A stretch of 49,861 nucleotides of DNA from Ruminococcaceae bacterium UBA3323. Lineage in GTDB: Bacteria > Bacillota > Clostridia > Oscillospirales > Acutalibacteraceae. The first letter of the stretch is position 1. Each line of letters opens with the position of its first letter. Under the pieces are notes generated by a model. The model ran no database searches, was not told the origin of the DNA, and saw only the letters and a list, made by a program, of their open reading frames with translations. The position numbers and the translations under genes were made by a program. This document shows, one piece after another, positions 48,266-49,861 of this stretch. The stretch covers positions 1-49,861 of the forward strand of contig DESD01000047.1 of the NCBI GenBank assembly GCA_002361935.1, given 5' to 3'.

Positions 48266-48900
48266 AATTTTTCCTTAATGGCGGAAATAACATCGGAATA
48301 ATCCTCTCCGCCTTTTGATTTATTTTCAAGATAATTCAATAAATGATTAAAATAAGCCTTATGCTCAAAATCATTGATATTTCCAAGGTAATAATAGCTT
48401 CTGTTAAAGCTTTTTTTATTACCTGTATAATATGCATCAAACACGCTGTAATAATGCCTGCCCTCTTTAACGATAATATCATTCTGAATTTCAAAGCCGT
48501 TATCACAAAGATATTTCCGCAGAATTTCGGGATGTGTCATAGGATTAAAAATAAAATGCTTATCACGATTTTTAACCCAAGTGCATTCATCAAGTATCTG
48601 TGCAATCAGTTCGCCGCCCATTCCGCAGACCGCAATATCACAGCAAGCCTTTTCATCCACATTTTTAAGTCCGTCGGAAAGAACACACTTGATTTTATCC
48701 TCTAAAGAATATTCGGCAACAAGCTGAATACAGGAATTCAACGGCCCTTCATTGACATCGCTTGCAACGGCTGATTTGATTCTGCCGTTTATAACAAGGC
48801 AAACAGGCAGATAGCCGTGATCACAGCCAATATCCGCAAGAGAAGCATTTTCCCTTACAAGCTGCGCCACGGCAGACAGTCTTTTTGTTAATTTAATCAT
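48262..48900 (-). CDS. trmK: tRNA (adenine(22)-N1)-methyltransferase TrmK
   Basis: A 212-residue SAM-dependent methyltransferase that makes m1A22 in tRNA. The SAM loop is LADIGCDHGYLPVCLVI near residues 21-37, followed by ASDVNEGPL, CDIAVCGMGGELIAQIL and the catalytic-region FNPMTHPEILRKYL. The C-terminal coiled domain is of usual size. It starts at the base where the DUF1858 stop ends and overlaps the Nif3-like gene. Confidence 0.94.
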   Translation of the reverse strand: MIKLTKRLSAVAQLVRENASLADIGCDHGYLPVCLVINGRIKSAVASDVNEGPLNSCIQLVAEYSLEDKIKCVLSDGLKNVDEKACCDIAVCGMGGELIAQILDECTWVKNRDKHFIFNPMTHPEILRKYLCDNGFEIQNDIIVKEGRHYYSVFDAYYTGNKKSFNRSYYYLGNINDFEHKAYFNHLLNYLENKSKGGEDYSDVISAIKEKL

Positions 48901-49103
48901 TATTTATTCTTAATGAAATCATTAATCTTGGATACAAGCTCATCTGCATCCGTTCCGTGAACCATACAAGCAGCCTCAATACTTTCGCCTCTTGAAGCCG
49001 GGCAGCCAAGGCAGTGCATGCCCATTTCAAGGAAAAGAGGTGCTGTTTCAGGGCAAATATCAAGTACATCACCGATAATTGTTTCTTTTGTTACTTCGCT
49101 CAT
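48900..49103 (-). CDS. DUF1858 small redox-disulfide protein
   Basis: A 67-residue helical protein. ETAPLFLEMGMHCLGCPASRGESIEAACMVHG contains the conserved CxGC pair of the DUF1858 family, often called hybrid-cluster-protein-associated disulfide proteins. Function is unknown; a thiol-disulfide role is proposed by association. It heads an operon DUF1858-trmK-nif3-rqcH-ispD-ispF, with every junction overlapping or within 2 bases. GGAG precedes the start by about 11 bases. Confidence 0.9.
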   Translation of the reverse strand: MSEVTKETIIGDVLDICPETAPLFLEMGMHCLGCPASRGESIEAACMVHGTDADELVSKINDFIKNK

Positions 49104-49145
49104 TTTTTAAAATCTCCTTTAAAAAAATAATTTTTATTTTCTTCA

Positions 49146-49161
49146 GGGAAAATATTTTCCC
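49146..49161. promoter_or_regulatory. Perfect 16-bp palindrome in the 5' region of the DUF1858 operon
   Basis: GGGAAAATATTTTCCC is self-complementary over all 16 bases and lies about 15 bases downstream of the minus-strand -10 box, inside the untranslated leader. It could be an operator or a short hairpin. No matching second copy was found in the window. Confidence 0.55.
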
Positions 49162-49175
49162 TTTACTGTCTATAT

Positions 49176-49227
49176 ATTATATTACATTACAAAAACCTTT
49201 GCAAGTAAGTAAATATTATGCTATTAT
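49176..49227. promoter_or_regulatory. Divergent promoters sharing one self-complementary -35 hexamer
   Basis: The hexamer TTGCAA (49199-49204) reads the same on both strands. To the left, after 17 bases, is TATAAT on the minus strand (49176-49181) for the DUF1858 operon. To the right, after 17 bases, is TATTAT on the plus strand (49222-49227) for the DUF4364 gene. Spacing is optimal for both, so one RNA polymerase at a time would be expected to use the shared -35. Confidence 0.75.
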
Positions 49228-49252
49228 AGTTTTTACAACGGAGATGAGATTT

Positions 49253-49822
49253 ATGAATGAAAACGAAAAGGAAACAGACCTTAAATTTGATGCCTTAACC
49301 GCAGGAATAGAACACGACGGACTTAGATCAAAAGCGGATATAAATATAATCATCTGCTATATGGTTGCAAAATCAAAGGTTCGTCTTACGCAAAAAGCTG
49401 TTTGCGAAACGCTGGTTGAGGGTGCAATTGCAAATTATTTTGAAATTATGGATGCCTTTTCAAGAATATTCAGAGATAAGATTATTACTGAGGATGAGGA
49501 CGGATTTCTTGTTCCGTCGGCAAAATGCACCGATCTGATTGAATATGTTGAAAAGGATCTGCCCTACACGGTTAGAGAGAAAAGCATTAAAATGTCTGCA
49601 AAAATAGCGGCAAAGGAAATTTACGCTAAGGAAAACAAGGTTGAAATTGAAGAGGCGGAAAGCGGATTTAATATTACGCTGCATCTGTCTGACGAAGGCA
49701 ATGATTTTATGGTAATTAAGCTGAATGTTCCGTCTGTTGAAGAAGCAGAAATGATTAAGGATCATTTTTTGACAGACCCTTCCAAAATTTATAACACGCT
49801 GATCAATGCACTGCTTTTTTAA
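49253..49822 (+). CDS. DUF4364 family protein
   Basis: A 189-residue protein of the clostridial DUF4364 family. SKADINIIICYMVAKSKVRLTQKAVCETLVEGAIANYFEIMDA looks like a winged-helix segment, and the C-terminal half is a beta-rich domain (FNITLHLSDEGNDFMVIKLNVPS). A regulatory role is suggested by fold but not shown. ATG 49253 has GGAG 9 bases upstream; ATG 49244 abuts that site and is unlikely. It is transcribed divergently from the DUF1858-ispF operon and may regulate it. Confidence 0.88.
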   Translation: MNENEKETDLKFDALTAGIEHDGLRSKADINIIICYMVAKSKVRLTQKAVCETLVEGAIANYFEIMDAFSRIFRDKIITEDEDGFLVPSAKCTDLIEYVEKDLPYTVREKSIKMSAKIAAKEIYAKENKVEIEEAESGFNITLHLSDEGNDFMVIKLNVPSVEEAEMIKDHFLTDPSKIYNTLINALLF

Positions 49823-49848
49823 AACTTAATTATTCCGAGTCAAGACCT

Positions 49849-49861
49849 CCGGCTAAGCCGG
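49849..49861. repeat. GC-rich hairpin at the window edge (element cut off)
   Basis: CCGGC-TAA-GCCGG forms a 5-bp GC-only stem ending exactly at the last base. It may be the DUF4364 terminator or the start of a palindromic intergenic element; the sequence beyond is not available. Confidence 0.35.

Noticed and set aside
1..49861. Prophage, transposase or conjugative genes as an accessory island
   Set aside because: No integrase, transposase, relaxase or phage structural gene is visible; the content is core metabolism and information processing.

Overview
The window is 49.9 kb of low-GC DNA from a strictly anaerobic, Gram-positive-type Clostridia bacterium. It most resembles the Oscillospirales/Ruminococcaceae of gut or rumen, but that placement is inferred from gene content alone. 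The supporting markers are TmcAL, RNase M5, CdaA/CdaR, RqcH, DUF4364, DUF1858, DUF3343, an anaerobic sulfatase-maturase type radical SAM enzyme, a four-subunit 2-oxoacid:ferredoxin oxidoreductase, HrcA/CIRCE control of groESL, and a T-box. No rRNA, tRNA, IS element, prophage or CRISPR array was seen. The region is mostly core chromosome with short intergenic gaps and perfect bidirectional terminators at nearly every convergent junction.

Layout. 1-3490: tRNA modification (tmcAL, cut by the window edge), exonuclease III, RNase M5, DNA polymerase III delta. 3478-8670: a ComEC whose C-terminal domain has lost its metal ligands, then a GH2 beta-galactosidase. 8824-10930: FemABX-like peptidoglycan bridge enzyme with a divergent alanine racemase. 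10976-14973: a membrane protein, an RCC1-like lipoprotein, and two small flavoproteins under a TetR regulator whose promoter is embedded in two operator copies. 15017-18243: fhs-tsaE-tsaB-rpiB. 18403-21353: SEDS protein, then an ECF sigma factor with a membrane partner. 21418-24976: cdaA-cdaR and a class V aminotransferase/DUF3343 pair. 25034-30995: GPH transporter with a very long coiled-coil tail, radical SAM maturase plus sirtuin, MIF-like tautomerase, mnmA. 31053-35168: azlCD, pyrophosphatase, small membrane protein, ABC-2 exporter with a structured leader RNA.

35433-40065: porGDAB behind a complete T-box riboswitch, then a YeiH-type transporter. 40112-42067: a small PIN-domain nuclease behind a pseudoknotted leader RNA, then a membrane XRE regulator. 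42258-45842: a possible small RNA, groESL with CIRCE, ispF/ispD. 45835-49822: rqcH, Nif3-like protein, trmK, DUF1858, and a divergent DUF4364 gene sharing one -35 hexamer with the DUF1858 operon.

The most notable signals are regulatory RNAs on the minus strand between 35 and 42.5 kb. A T-box controls an oxidoreductase operon rather than a synthetase or classical biosynthesis genes. This suggests that reductive synthesis of branched-chain 2-oxoacids may be tied to tRNA charging. A PIN nuclease and an ABC-2 exporter each lie behind a leader whose outer helix starts at the predicted transcription start and which ends in a UUCG-loop terminator. The PIN case resembles a riboswitch or a new RNA-antitoxin arrangement.
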